NCBI GenBank assembly: GCA_022710725.1
Contig: JAKLGK010000006.1
Coordinates: 186,001 to 250,000 of the forward strand
DNA: 64,000 nucleotides
Direction of reading: 5' to 3'
Origin: Verrucomicrobiota bacterium
GTDB taxonomy: Bacteria; Verrucomicrobiota; Kiritimatiellia; CAIQIC01; JAGNIJ01
Part shown: positions 53,818-62,604 of the stretch, piece by piece
How positions within the stretch are numbered: the stretch's first letter is position 1
How the letters are laid out: every line of letters begins with the position of its first letter
Program-made: the position numbers and the translations under genes
The notes under the pieces: model-generated
Databases searched by the model: none
Seen by the model: the letters and a program-made list of their open reading frames with translations, nothing else
Told to the model about the DNA's origin: nothing

Positions 53818-55503
53818 GTGGACGACAACCTGATCAATACGGCAACGAGCATCGTGGCGGCCGCCGCCGCGCCGGCGGCGCCCGCCAATCCCCACGAGCT
53901 GATGACGCTCCTCGTCCTGCAGCTGGCGGTGATCATCATCGCCGCCAAACTGGGCGGGCTGCTCTTCCGGCGTTTCCTGCGCCTGCCGAGCGTGCTGGGC
54001 GAGCTGGTGGCGGGCATGCTGATCGGCCCGTACGCGCTGGGCGCCGTCATCCCCGTCCCCGGGATCGGGCCCCTGTTTGCGCTGACCAACCCGCATTACC
54101 CCGTTTCCTCGGAACTTCAGGCGATCTCCCAGATCGCCGCGATCATCCTGCTCTTCCTGTCCGGCCTGGACACGAACCTGACCGTGTTCCTGCGCTACTC
54201 CGTGGTCGGCTCGCTGGTGGGGCTGGGCGGCGTGATCTTCTCCTTCGTCCTCGGCGACCTCTGCGCCGTGTTTTTCGGCGTCGCGCACTCGTTCCGCGAC
54301 CCGCAGGCCCTGTTTCTCGGCACGATCTCCACGGCCACCTCGGTCGGCATCACGGCGCGGGTCCTGGCCGAGAAGCGCAAGATGTCGTCGCCGGAGGGCG
54401 TGACGATCCTCGCGGGGGCGGTCATCGACGACGTGCTCGGCATCATCGTGCTGGCGGTCGTGATCGGCATGACCACCCTGACGCGGTCCGGAGAGCAGGT
54501 CCACTGGGGCTCGATCTCGATGGTGGCGGTCAAGGCGGTGGGCTTCTGGGTGATCTGCATGACCGTCGGCCTGCTCCTCGCGCGCCGATTGACGGGCACG
54601 CTCAAGCACCTGCGGTCCCCGGAGACCATTGCCGGCGTGTCGCTCGGCCTGGCGCTGCTGCTCTCCGGCTTCTCCGAGATGGCCGGCCTGGCGATGATCA
54701 TCGGGGCGTACATCATGGGGCTCTCCCTCTCGCGCACGGACATCGTGAGCCTGCTGCAGAGCCACCTGCAGGGGCTCTACGACATGCTCGTGCCCATCTT
54801 CTTCTGCGTCATGGGCATGCTGGTGGACGTGCGGGCGACGCAGCAGGTGCTGGTCTTCGGGCTGGTGTACTCGCTGCTGGCGATCATCGCGAAGGTGGTC
54901 GGCTGCGCCCTCCCGGCCTACGCGACGCAGTTCAACGCCCACGGCGCCCTCCGGATCGGGTTGGGCATGGTGCCCCGCGGCGAGGTGGCCCTGATCGTCG
55001 CCGGCATCGGCCTCTCCTCGCATACCATCGGCCAGGACGTCTTCGGCGTGTCGATCCTCATGACCATGATCACGACCTTCCTCGCGCCGCCGCTGCTGGA
55101 GCGCTCCTTCGCCCGGGGCGGCACGGGGCTCAAGCGCGAGGTCTCCGCCGCGGAACAGGAGGGGACGCGCAGCTTCCAACTGGAGTTCCCTTCCGCGGAC
55201 CTCGCGGCCTTCGTGCTGGAGCGGCTGGCCCAGGCGTTCCGCGACGAGGACTTCTACGTCTTCCGGCTGGGCCAGGAAACCCAGACCTACCAGATCCGCA
55301 AGGAAGCGATGGTCTTCTCGCTTTCACAGGAGGGGCAGACGATCCTCCTCACGGCGTCGGAGGTTAATGAGCACGTCGCCCGCTTCATCGTGCTCGAGGA
55401 ACTGCTCGAACTGCAGGACATGGCCCGGGCCTTCGAAAGACTGCGCGACATGGACGACATGAAAAATTCGCTGCTCAAGGGCCTTTTCGATGGCGGCAAC
55501 TAG
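53818..55503 (+). CDS. CPA2-family cation:proton antiporter with novel C-terminal domain
   Basis: The 561-residue protein starts with GTG (53818). It has an Na+/H+ exchanger (KefB) domain of ~12-13 helices (about 28-430; LPSVLGELVAGMLIGPYALG, STATSVGITARVLAEKRKMSSPEG, GAVIDDVLGIIVLAVV, LGMVPRGEVALIVAGIG). The last ~120 residues are soluble (RSFQLEFPSADLAAFVLERLAQAF to LRDMDDMKN) and are not an obvious TrkA/USP domain. It follows the cytidylate-kinase-like gene closely, so the two are probably cotranscribed. Confidence 0.9.
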   Translation: MDDNLINTATSIVAAAAAPAAPANPHELMTLLVLQLAVIIIAAKLGGLLFRRFLRLPSVLGELVAGMLIGPYALGAVIPVPGIGPLFALTNPHYPVSSELQAISQIAAIILLFLSGLDTNLTVFLRYSVVGSLVGLGGVIFSFVLGDLCAVFFGVAHSFRDPQALFLGTISTATSVGITARVLAEKRKMSSPEGVTILAGAVIDDVLGIIVLAVVIGMTTLTRSGEQVHWGSISMVAVKAVGFWVICMTVGLLLARRLTGTLKHLRSPETIAGVSLGLALLLSGFSEMAGLAMIIGAYIMGLSLSRTDIVSLLQSHLQGLYDMLVPIFFCVMGMLVDVRATQQVLVFGLVYSLLAIIAKVVGCALPAYATQFNAHGALRIGLGMVPRGEVALIVAGIGLSSHTIGQDVFGVSILMTMITTFLAPPLLERSFARGGTGLKREVSAAEQEGTRSFQLEFPSADLAAFVLERLAQAFRDEDFYVFRLGQETQTYQIRKEAMVFSLSQEGQTILLTASEVNEHVARFIVLEELLELQDMARAFERLRDMDDMKNSLLKGLFDGGN

Positions 55504-55540
55504 ACGCGCGGGCCCCGGCTGACCGGGTCGCGCTCCTCCC

Positions 55541-56353
55541 ATGGACTTCCTCCTCTATATCAAGGCGGCGATCCTCGGCGTGGTCGAGGGCGCCACGGAG
55601 TTCATCCCCGTCTCGTCGACCGGCCACCTGATTGTCGCGCAGAACCTGCTCGGCTTCACCGGCGCGAAGGAGAACGCCTTCATCATCTTCATCCAGCTCG
55701 GCGCGATCCTGGCCGTCGTGTGGCTGTACCGGCGGCGGATCGGCGAATGGGTCTGGAACGGCGACCGCGCCGGGGAGGCCGGGCGGCTGCTGCTGAACCT
55801 GTTCGTGGCCACGCTGCCCGCGGTCGCCATCGGGTTGCCAACCCATGCGTGGATCGAGGCGCATTTCTTCCGGCCGCTGCCGGTGGCCCTGGCGCTCATC
55901 GGCGGCGGCGCGGCGATCCTGCTGGTCGAACGGTTTCACCGCCCGACGGAGGTGGAGGTCCTGGAGCGGATCCCGCTGCGGACGGCCTTCGGGGTGGGGC
56001 TGATCCAGGTCCTGTCCATCCTGTTCCCCGGCGTTTCGCGCTCGGGCGCGACGATCCTGGGCGGGATGGCCCTGGGGCTGTCGCGGCCGGCGGCCGCGGA
56101 GTTCTCCTTCTTCCTGGCGCTGCCCGCGATGGCCGGCTCGTCGCTGGTCGAATTGGCGGGGGCGCGGGAGGCGCTGGCGTGGAGCGACGCGCCGCTCTTC
56201 GTGCTGGGGTTCGCGGTGTCCTTCGCCGTGGCGCTGGCGGTCATCCGGGCGCTGCTGGCCTTCGTCGCCCGGCATTCCTTTGTCCCGTTCGCCTGGTACC
56301 GTTTCGCCGCGGGCGCGGCCGTGCTGGCCTGGCTTGTCCTCGCGCATCCTTGA
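55541..56353 (+). CDS. uppP: undecaprenyl-diphosphatase
   Basis: The 270-residue membrane enzyme recycles undecaprenyl pyrophosphate for cell-wall synthesis. Both family motifs are complete: EGATEFIPVSSTGHL near the N-terminus and LFPGVSRSGATILGGMALGL in the middle. About eight membrane helices are predicted. It follows the antiporter gene and precedes a DUF502 gene on the same strand. Confidence 0.96.
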   Translation: MDFLLYIKAAILGVVEGATEFIPVSSTGHLIVAQNLLGFTGAKENAFIIFIQLGAILAVVWLYRRRIGEWVWNGDRAGEAGRLLLNLFVATLPAVAIGLPTHAWIEAHFFRPLPVALALIGGGAAILLVERFHRPTEVEVLERIPLRTAFGVGLIQVLSILFPGVSRSGATILGGMALGLSRPAAAEFSFFLALPAMAGSSLVELAGAREALAWSDAPLFVLGFAVSFAVALAVIRALLAFVARHSFVPFAWYRFAAGAAVLAWLVLAHP

Positions 56354-56370
56354 AAGGAACAGCCGCCTCC

Positions 56371-57048
56371 ATGAATTCCCCCGAGCAGAAGAAGGCGCCG
56401 CGCGGGCTGGCCCGTCACCTCCGGCGGCGGCTCGTTTCGGGCGTGCTGCTCCTCGTGCCGCTCGCGATCACGCTGTTCATCCTGAACCTCATCTTCAACG
56501 CGCTCACGGCCTTCGCGCTGCCCCTGCTGCGGCCGTGGCTGGGCGAGTGGCCGGAGTACGCGCTGGTCGCGGTCGCGCTGGCGGTGACCTTCGCGCTGAT
56601 CTACCTGGTGGGGCTGATCGCCACGCACATCATCGGCCGCCGGATCATCCAGTTCGGCGAGGCCATCCTGCTGAAGCTGCCGATCGTGAAGTCCGTGTAC
56701 TCGGCGTCCAAGCAGGTGGTGAACACGTTCTCCGCCTCCACCGCGGCCGCCTTCCAGTCGGTGGTGCTGGTGGAATTTCCGCGCACGGGCTCCCTGGCCG
56801 TCGGCTTCGTCACCGGCACGATCCTCGATCCCGGGGAGCGGCGGCTCTATCGGGTGTTCGTCCCGACGACGCCGAACCCGACCTCCGGCTTCCTGGTGCT
56901 CCTACCCGCGGAGCAGGTCCGGTTCACGGATATCTCCGTCGAGGACGGCGTGAAAATGATCGTGTCCGGCGGGATGCTGTCGCCGGAGCGCTACGCCGAG
57001 ACGCCGCCCCCGGCGGCGGGCGAGGTCGAGCGGCCCTCTTCCCCTTAG
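56371..57048 (+). CDS. DUF502 family membrane protein
   Basis: The 225-residue protein has two N-terminal membrane helices (VSGVLLLVPLAITLFILNLIF and YALVAVALAVTFALIYLVGLI) and the conserved DUF502 block (LPIVKSVYSASKQVVNTFS, VVLVEFPRTGSLAVGFVTG, VFVPTTPNPTSGFLVLLP). The function of DUF502 proteins is not known. A GAAAGGAAC site lies ~10 nt before the ATG at 56371. It converges on the cluster at 57062. Confidence 0.9.
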   Translation: MNSPEQKKAPRGLARHLRRRLVSGVLLLVPLAITLFILNLIFNALTAFALPLLRPWLGEWPEYALVAVALAVTFALIYLVGLIATHIIGRRIIQFGEAILLKLPIVKSVYSASKQVVNTFSASTAAAFQSVVLVEFPRTGSLAVGFVTGTILDPGERRLYRVFVPTTPNPTSGFLVLLPAEQVRFTDISVEDGVKMIVSGGMLSPERYAETPPPAAGEVERPSSP

Positions 57049-57061
57049 CCGGCCGGGCCCG

Positions 57062-58288
57062 TCAGCCGTCGCCCGCGCCGCCGGACCAGTCCTCGCCCGT
57101 GAAGGCCTCTTCCATCTGGACCTGCGTGTCGCGGCGGTACAGCCGCTTGTACAGCTTGCCGATCCAGTAAAAGACCAGCAAGGGCACGGCGACGACGGCC
57201 AGCAGGTAGTTGGCCAGCGAGACGAGGTAGTAGGCCGAGTCGGCGAACCCGCCGGTCATCTCCCGCGCCCAGGGCATTGTGAAAACCGGCACGGGCGCGA
57301 ACACGTTGATGTTCCAGAGGATAATGCAGAGCGAGATGTAGTTGACCATCTGGTTCGGGAATGGCGAGGCGGACGTGCTCCACCGCAGGCCCATGGTCCG
57401 CTTATGCGTGAAGGGCGGGAAGAGGTTGGAGCCCAGGAAGCCGGTCTGGTCCACGAGGACGTGGCTCCAGAAGGCGAGGATGGCGATAAAAAACGCGTTG
57501 ACGGCGAACGGGTTGGCGAACGCGGCGAGGTCGCCCCGGAACAGCGCCGGCCAGTCCGCGAAGAGCGCGAAGCCGACCGGGCCCAGGCAGAGGCCAAGGG
57601 TCAGGCTGTGGGTCCAGCGGCGGTGCCAGGGGATGAAGTCCACGCGCACCCGCCCGTCCGGCTCCGGCACGAACTCGTAGTCGGGCCCGGAGAACACGCC
57701 GATCTCGGTGTCCATGTAGTAGGTGTTGTTGATCTCGGTCTTGAACGTGGCCACGTGGCTGGTCGGGCCGGGCGGGATTGTGTCCGGCAGCGCCGGCAGG
57801 TTCCGGGCTAGCGACTCCATGAAGGCTGCGGGGCCGTCCTCCTCGATCTTGCGCCGGCGGATGGTCTCGCTCGGCAGGCGTTCGCCGCGGGCCATGGACT
57901 GGCTCATGGTCTTGAGCGGGCCGATGGTGCAGGTGACGGTCCGGTTCCGGTCGTCGATCTGGACGGCGTACGTGCGATAGTAGCTTCCGGACACGCGGAT
58001 CGTGTCGAGCTTCAGCCGGACCGGGCGCTTCTTTTCCGCCGCCTCGTCGATCGCCCGCGCGATGGCCTCGGCGGGGAGGCGCGGATCCAGGTTATCCTCC
58101 GTCAGCCGGATCTGGTAGTCATGCTTCCAGAAGTAGCGGGCGAACTTGAAGTCCAGCGTGTCGCAGAGGATGCCGCAGACGCCGCCGAGGACCATGAGGT
58201 AGGCCTTGTCGTCGTACGCGGTCCGGATGGCGAGCGGGAAGCAGGAGGCCGTCGCCACCCCCGTCAGGAAATGCGTAATGCCTTTCAT
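57062..58288 (-). CDS. YdjM-like membrane-bound metal-dependent hydrolase family protein
   Basis: The 408-residue protein resembles the inner-membrane YdjM/PF04307 family but is about twice its usual length. The putative metal residues are present: His6, Asp43 and Asp46 (GILCDTLD), His222 and His227 (WHRRWTHSL), and His276/Asp280 (SHVLVD). A large soluble insertion (about 60-220), partly beta-rich (FKTEINNTYYMDTEIGVFSG), separates the first helices from the conserved HRRWTHS motif. Several helices follow. It is the last gene of a four-gene minus-strand cluster and lies 16 bp after the permease gene. Confidence 0.7.
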   Translation of the reverse strand: MKGITHFLTGVATASCFPLAIRTAYDDKAYLMVLGGVCGILCDTLDFKFARYFWKHDYQIRLTEDNLDPRLPAEAIARAIDEAAEKKRPVRLKLDTIRVSGSYYRTYAVQIDDRNRTVTCTIGPLKTMSQSMARGERLPSETIRRRKIEEDGPAAFMESLARNLPALPDTIPPGPTSHVATFKTEINNTYYMDTEIGVFSGPDYEFVPEPDGRVRVDFIPWHRRWTHSLTLGLCLGPVGFALFADWPALFRGDLAAFANPFAVNAFFIAILAFWSHVLVDQTGFLGSNLFPPFTHKRTMGLRWSTSASPFPNQMVNYISLCIILWNINVFAPVPVFTMPWAREMTGGFADSAYYLVSLANYLLAVVAVPLLVFYWIGKLYKRLYRRDTQVQMEEAFTGEDWSGGAGDG

Positions 58289-58304
58289 CGCCCTCGCTCC
58301 TCGC

Positions 58305-59642
58305 TCACCGGAACCCGAGCCATTGCGCGACCTGGTGGCCGACGCCGGCCATGTTGAGGCTCACCGGGACCATCAGCACCGCCAGCAGCGGCACGCGGCG
58401 CGTGTGCCAGAAATTGGGCACCAGGCCGAGCGCGGTCGAGACCGCCATCAGCACGAGCCCGCGCCAGCCCGTGATGAACAGGACCATGGCCACCAGCAGC
58501 AGCACGGAGGCGGCCGAGATCCAGTGGTAATTCACGCGCTGGGTCGTCCGCGCGCAGAAGCGAGCGTAGCGCGGCAGCAGCCAGAGCGCCGTTGCCCCGC
58601 TCAACGCGATCACCCCCGACACGGCCAAGTACTGCTCGACGGTCTCGGGCACAAAGAAGAGGCTGATGTTGATCGCGGCGCCGCCCCGGCGCATGTACAC
58701 GTCCGGCATGAAGAACAGGACCAGCGCGCCGATGTAGTAGAGGACACGCGCGGCGCCGCCGCCGACAATGAACTGCTTGTCGCCCGACGAGGCCGTCGCG
58801 TGCCCGGCCACCAGCAGCGCGGGGCCGGGGGTCATCCCGGGGGTCAGGCTGGAGAAGAGGCCGGCGACCGTGCCGGTCAGCGCGCCCCGCGCCAGGTCGT
58901 GGGGCTCGGCGTCCACGCTGCCCGCGAAGTGCTGGGGCGGGATCGTCGCCCGCGTGATGACGGTCATGATCTGGCTGGGCAGCGCGAACAAGCCCATGAA
59001 GACGGGCATCAGCGACTGGAACGCGCTCTCGACCGGGATGATCGTGTTGTAGAAGACGAACATCCCCAGCACGGCCGCCGCGACAAAGGTGAAGAAGCCC
59101 ATGCCCAGCTGCACCCAGCCGTCCGCCAGGCGCTGCCGCACGGTCTTCCCGACGCCGTGGTCCTTGGGCCATTCGCCGATCAGGATGAACGCCGAAACCA
59201 GGCCGAGGATCCAGTAGACGTGTGGCCGGATCAGTTCGCGCACCAGGCCGATCGGCTTGGTCAGGAAGGGGAACAGCCCGGCGATCAGCACCAGGGCGAT
59301 CAGCGAGCCGAAGCCGGCCAGGATCACCGCCTCGTACCCGCGCCCCTCGTACAGGAACCGCTCGTGCGGCATCATCATGGAACGGAAGCTGTCGTCGCAC
59401 GGCTGGAAGAACTGGCTCGAGACCGTGAAGAGCACCGAGAATCCGACCACCATGCCCAGGATGAAGCTGGTGGTCAGCAGGGGATCCAGCGCGGCGAAGA
59501 ACTCGACGAACGCGAAGGCCAGCATCATCGTGAAGGCGATCACGTTGTAGATGTGCAGGCCGGGAATGAACGAAAAGACCGCGGCCACGGCCACGCCCAG
59601 GAGGGCCGTCGGAATGCACATCAGGACCAGGTTGAGTTCCAT
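58305..59642 (-). CDS. TctA-like (COG1784/DUF112-type) membrane permease
   Basis: The 445-residue protein has ~10-12 membrane helices. IPGLHIYNVIAFTMMLAFAF near the N-terminus and GLFSSLTPGMTPGPALLVAGHATASSGDKQF in the middle are the paired Pro/Gly-rich loops of the TctA superfamily. The length and pattern fit the variant best known from archaea rather than tripartite tricarboxylate permeases (~500 aa); no TctB or TctC partner is present. It lies between the YdjM-like gene and two zinc-ribbon/OB-fold genes. The substrate is unknown. Confidence 0.75.
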   Translation of the reverse strand: MELNLVLMCIPTALLGVAVAAVFSFIPGLHIYNVIAFTMMLAFAFVEFFAALDPLLTTSFILGMVVGFSVLFTVSSQFFQPCDDSFRSMMMPHERFLYEGRGYEAVILAGFGSLIALVLIAGLFPFLTKPIGLVRELIRPHVYWILGLVSAFILIGEWPKDHGVGKTVRQRLADGWVQLGMGFFTFVAAAVLGMFVFYNTIIPVESAFQSLMPVFMGLFALPSQIMTVITRATIPPQHFAGSVDAEPHDLARGALTGTVAGLFSSLTPGMTPGPALLVAGHATASSGDKQFIVGGGAARVLYYIGALVLFFMPDVYMRRGGAAINISLFFVPETVEQYLAVSGVIALSGATALWLLPRYARFCARTTQRVNYHWISAASVLLLVAMVLFITGWRGLVLMAVSTALGLVPNFWHTRRVPLLAVLMVPVSLNMAGVGHQVAQWLGFR

Positions 59643-59645
59643 GAA

Positions 59646-60494
59646 TCAGTCTCCGCCCGCCGCGGCCACGGGCTCGATGGCCCGGGGATTGCCCCGGGCC
59701 GTCATGATCTCCCAGTAGCCCATCTTTTCGAAGTACACAAAGTGCCCGCGTACCGCCACCTTCTGCCCGACCGTCAGTGACCGCCCGTCGAATCCGAACA
59801 CCATGACCGTGTTGGTCTGGCCGGGCTCGCGGATGCGGACGATCGGGTGCGTCGCGGCGACGTCGGCCACCTCGGCCGCCGCCACGACGATCCAGCGGTT
59901 GCTGAAGCGGCCGGGCTCGGCGAGCAGTTCAGCGATCGTGGCAGGCATGTCCTCCCGGGCCTCCGGCATGCTCCCGGCCGGCCGGGACTTGATCTTCAGC
60001 AGGCTCGCGCTGTTGACGCTGATGAATCGGTACGACGAGCCTGCGAAGAGCGAGCCGGCGACCTCGATCACGTCCCCGCGGCGCGGCGGATCCTTCAGCG
60101 CTACGAAATCGAGGGCGGCCTCGCCTTCCAGCCGGACGGACAGGCGCTGGCGGGCCGGCGCGTCGGCCGTCGCCAGGTCCTCGAGGTCAAGGCGCACGAG
60201 GGGCGCGTTGTACCGGTCCTGCGTGACGTTGACGTTGACCACCCGCCCGGCTACGCGGACGCGCTCGAAATTCATCTCGGCGGTCAGGTCGCCGAGGGCC
60301 GTCAGGCGGGGCCGGTATTGCAGCGCCGCGGTGAAGTGAATCGCGGCGATCACGAGGAGCAGCAAGGCGCCTCGCCCGATCCAGGCCGTCGAGATGCGGG
60401 TCCGGAGCGAGGCCGCGCAGAAGCGGCAGACCCCTGACTCGGCGGGGAGGGGACGACCGCAGCTCGGGCAGAGCAGGGGTTCAGGGCCCGGCAT
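59646..60494 (-). CDS. zinc-ribbon, single-TM, OB-fold protein 1
   Basis: The 282-residue protein starts with a zinc ribbon (Cys9, Cys12, Cys23, Cys26), then one membrane helix (about 36-56, GRGALLLLVIAAIHF), then two OB-fold-like units (MNFERVRVAGRVVNVNV and RFSNRWIVVAAAEVADVAAT, VGQKVAVRGHFVYFEKMGYWEI). OB folds of this kind resemble the tRNA_anti type, but here they would lie on the far side of the membrane from the ribbon. It overlaps its paralogue upstream by 14 bp and precedes the permease by 3 bp. Confidence 0.7.
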   Translation of the reverse strand: MPGPEPLLCPSCGRPLPAESGVCRFCAASLRTRISTAWIGRGALLLLVIAAIHFTAALQYRPRLTALGDLTAEMNFERVRVAGRVVNVNVTQDRYNAPLVRLDLEDLATADAPARQRLSVRLEGEAALDFVALKDPPRRGDVIEVAGSLFAGSSYRFISVNSASLLKIKSRPAGSMPEAREDMPATIAELLAEPGRFSNRWIVVAAAEVADVAATHPIVRIREPGQTNTVMVFGFDGRSLTVGQKVAVRGHFVYFEKMGYWEIMTARGNPRAIEPVAAAGGD

Positions 60495-61404
60495 TGTCCG
60501 CCCTCCATTGCGCCTCGTCCGCCGGCTGGATGTCCTCCGGCCCGGCCAGCGCCAGCTGCCAGGCGGATTGCTTCTGGCTCCGGTACCGCTGCAGGGCGCC
60601 GTAGCACGTGATGAAGCTCCCCTCGCGCATCTGTTCCAGTTGGGCGCCTGCCTGCTCCGCGCGCCGGGCCTTGACGACATCCTGGGAGAGGTTCACCGCG
60701 AGCCGGTTGCCGCCCTCGTCCTCGATCAGCCAGACCATGTCGTAGGAGCTGGGGATGCGGGACTGGATGCGGCCGGTGACCTTCAGGCGCGTGCCTTCCT
60801 CGAGTCCCTCGCGGAACGCCCGCACGACCCTGGCGATCGGCGTGGCCTCGCCGGGTTTTTCGCGGACGATGTCGAGGTCTTCCACGGCGCTCAAGATCAT
60901 GATCTGGCGCCGGGCCTTGTACTGGTAGTTGCCGATCAGCGAGACGCGGTCGCCGAAGACCGGGATCTTGTCCGCCTTCAGCAGTTCCTCCGTCGTGTCG
61001 TCGTAGCAGCGGATGCGCATCAGGCCGGTGCCGTCGTCGACTTCGAACTCGAGGCTGCTGTTGCGCCCCTTGGCGTCCGCGGGATAGTAGCGCAGATCGC
61101 CGCTGATGCGCCCCTCCACGCGGACCTGCGCGAAATTGGTCTTGCGGCCCAGGCTGGAGATCTTCACGGTCGGCGAGCCGTACACGCGGCCCATGTGCGA
61201 GAGCAGCACGATGCCGGCGATGGTCAGGAAGGGCGTGCTGTACTTCAGGAGGCGCACGATCCGCCGCTTGGGATTGAATTGGCGGCAGAAGGGACACCGC
61301 TCCCATGAGCCGATATACCGCCCGCAGGCTCGGCAGGTGGTCTCCGCCGGATTCTGGCTCATCACCAGCCGGCTAATCTCGGGGTCCAGTTTGATGAGCC
61401 GCAT
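60481..61404 (-). CDS. zinc-ribbon, single-TM, OB-fold protein 2
   Basis: The 307-residue protein has the same layout as its downstream neighbour: zinc ribbon (Cys24, Cys27, Cys37, Cys40), one membrane helix (about 55-72) and OB-fold-like domains (FAQVRVEGRISGDLRYYPAD, GDRVSLIGNYQYKARRQIM, LKVTGRIQSR, FITCYGALQRYRSQK). Conserved ANLSQDVV-like and VWLIEDEGGNRLAV strands are seen. The ATG at 61404 is used; an in-frame ATG at 61362 is also possible. It is the first gene of the cluster. Confidence 0.7.
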   Translation of the reverse strand: MRLIKLDPEISRLVMSQNPAETTCRACGRYIGSWERCPFCRQFNPKRRIVRLLKYSTPFLTIAGIVLLSHMGRVYGSPTVKISSLGRKTNFAQVRVEGRISGDLRYYPADAKGRNSSLEFEVDDGTGLMRIRCYDDTTEELLKADKIPVFGDRVSLIGNYQYKARRQIMILSAVEDLDIVREKPGEATPIARVVRAFREGLEEGTRLKVTGRIQSRIPSSYDMVWLIEDEGGNRLAVNLSQDVVKARRAEQAGAQLEQMREGSFITCYGALQRYRSQKQSAWQLALAGPEDIQPADEAQWRADNAGP

Positions 61405-61474
61405 TCTACACGCGTTGCGGGGAAAGGACAAGGGATATCCGAACGAGGGCCTGACCAAGTTGCGCGGCCCGGGG

Positions 61475-61504
61475 AATTTCCACACTTTGCAAAGTGTGGA
61501 AATT
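61475..61504. repeat. perfect 30-bp palindrome upstream of divergent genes
   Basis: Every base from 61475 to 61489 pairs with 61490-61504; the core is CCACACTTTGCAAAGTGTGG. A T-run follows on the plus strand. It lies between the divergent OB-fold gene (61404) and the LpxL-type gene (61600), so a simple terminator role is unlikely on position alone. It could be an operator or a dispersed palindromic element. Confidence 0.85.
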
Positions 61505-61599
61505 TTTTCGGGCGGACCGCGGCAACGAGGCGAACGGCATGGCAACGGGGGCCGAGTTATGCTAGAGATGGCCTCGCCCGCGATGGCGCGGAAAGAACC

Positions 61600-62604
61600 A
61601 TGGGCTGGTGGAAACAACAACGTAGAAGACTGGAAGTCGGGCTCGCGCGATTGGCGATGGGCGTTGTCAACCGGCTGCCGCGGCCCGTTGTTCTCGGCCT
61701 GGCCCGATTTCTCGGCGCGGCCGGCTACCTGCTGGCCCGCTCCCTGCGGCGCATCGGCCTCGCGAACCTGGACCTGGCCTACGGCGAGGCGCTGACCGGC
61801 CGCGAAAAGCGGCGGCTTCTCAAGCGGTCCTTCCAGTCGTTCGCCCTGGTCACGCTCGATGTCTTCTGGTTCTCACGCCGCACGGAGCAGCGCATCCGGC
61901 GCTGGGTATCGTTCGAGCGGCCGCTCTCCGAGGTGCTGGGCCGCGGCGCCAACGTCTGCCTGACCGGCCACCTCGGCAACTGGGAAGTCCTGGGCCTGGC
62001 CTGCGCCGTCGAGGGCTATCCCCTGGCCAGCGTCGCCATGCCGCTGAAGAATCCCGACGTGGACGTCCTCTTCAACCGGCTTCGACAGTCCACCGGCCAG
62101 ACCATCATCCCCCGCGAGGGCGCGGTCCGCGCGCTCCTGCGGCTCCTGCGCGAGGGACGCAACGCGGCGCTGCTGCTGGACCAGAACACCCGGCCGGAGC
62201 ACGGCGGGCTGTTCGTGGATTTCTTCGGGCGGCCGGCGACCGTGTCGGGCGCCGCCGTCTTCCTGGCCGCCCGCGCGGGCTGCGGCATCGTGTCGGGCTT
62301 CTGTCTGCCCGACGGGCGCGGCGGCTACCGCGTGCGCCTGCCCGACGGGCTGGGCGTGCCGCCGCCGAAGCCCGACGATACCCGGGTCCGCGAATGGACG
62401 GAAAAGATCACCCGGCTTTACGAGGACGAAATCCGCCGCCGCCCCGAGTGCTGGCTGTGGACCTACAAGCGGTGGAGGATGATCCGGCCGGGAGACGATG
62501 TCCGAGCCTATCCGTTCTACGCCGTGCAGCGAAGGAATGGAGTGCGACGGACCTCCGCTGCCGAGCGGTCGCCGGCGGGCGGCGTCCCTACGGGTTCTTC
62601 GTAG
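61600..62604 (+). CDS. LpxL/HtrB-family lysophospholipid acyltransferase
   Basis: The 334-residue protein is a lipid A late acyltransferase-type enzyme. The catalytic HX4E motif is GHLGNWE (His124, Glu129), followed by LASVAMPLKNPDVDVLFNRLRQSTGQTIIPR, ALLLDQNTRPEHGGLFVDFFGRPA and the C-terminal PECWLWTYKRWR. An N-terminal membrane anchor (about 25-50) is present. It adds a secondary acyl chain to lipid A or a related glycolipid at the inner membrane. The last ~25 residues (from AVQRRNGVRRTSAAERS) are low-complexity and unlike the family. It converges on murJ, overlapping its 3' end by 17 bp. Confidence 0.88.
   Translation: MGWWKQQRRRLEVGLARLAMGVVNRLPRPVVLGLARFLGAAGYLLARSLRRIGLANLDLAYGEALTGREKRRLLKRSFQSFALVTLDVFWFSRRTEQRIRRWVSFERPLSEVLGRGANVCLTGHLGNWEVLGLACAVEGYPLASVAMPLKNPDVDVLFNRLRQSTGQTIIPREGAVRALLRLLREGRNAALLLDQNTRPEHGGLFVDFFGRPATVSGAAVFLAARAGCGIVSGFCLPDGRGGYRVRLPDGLGVPPPKPDDTRVREWTEKITRLYEDEIRRRPECWLWTYKRWRMIRPGDDVRAYPFYAVQRRNGVRRTSAAERSPAGGVPTGSS

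Noticed and set aside
61475..61510. Rho-independent terminator at the 30-bp palindrome
   Set aside because: A T-run follows on the plus strand, but no plus-strand gene ends upstream; both flanking genes start away from it.
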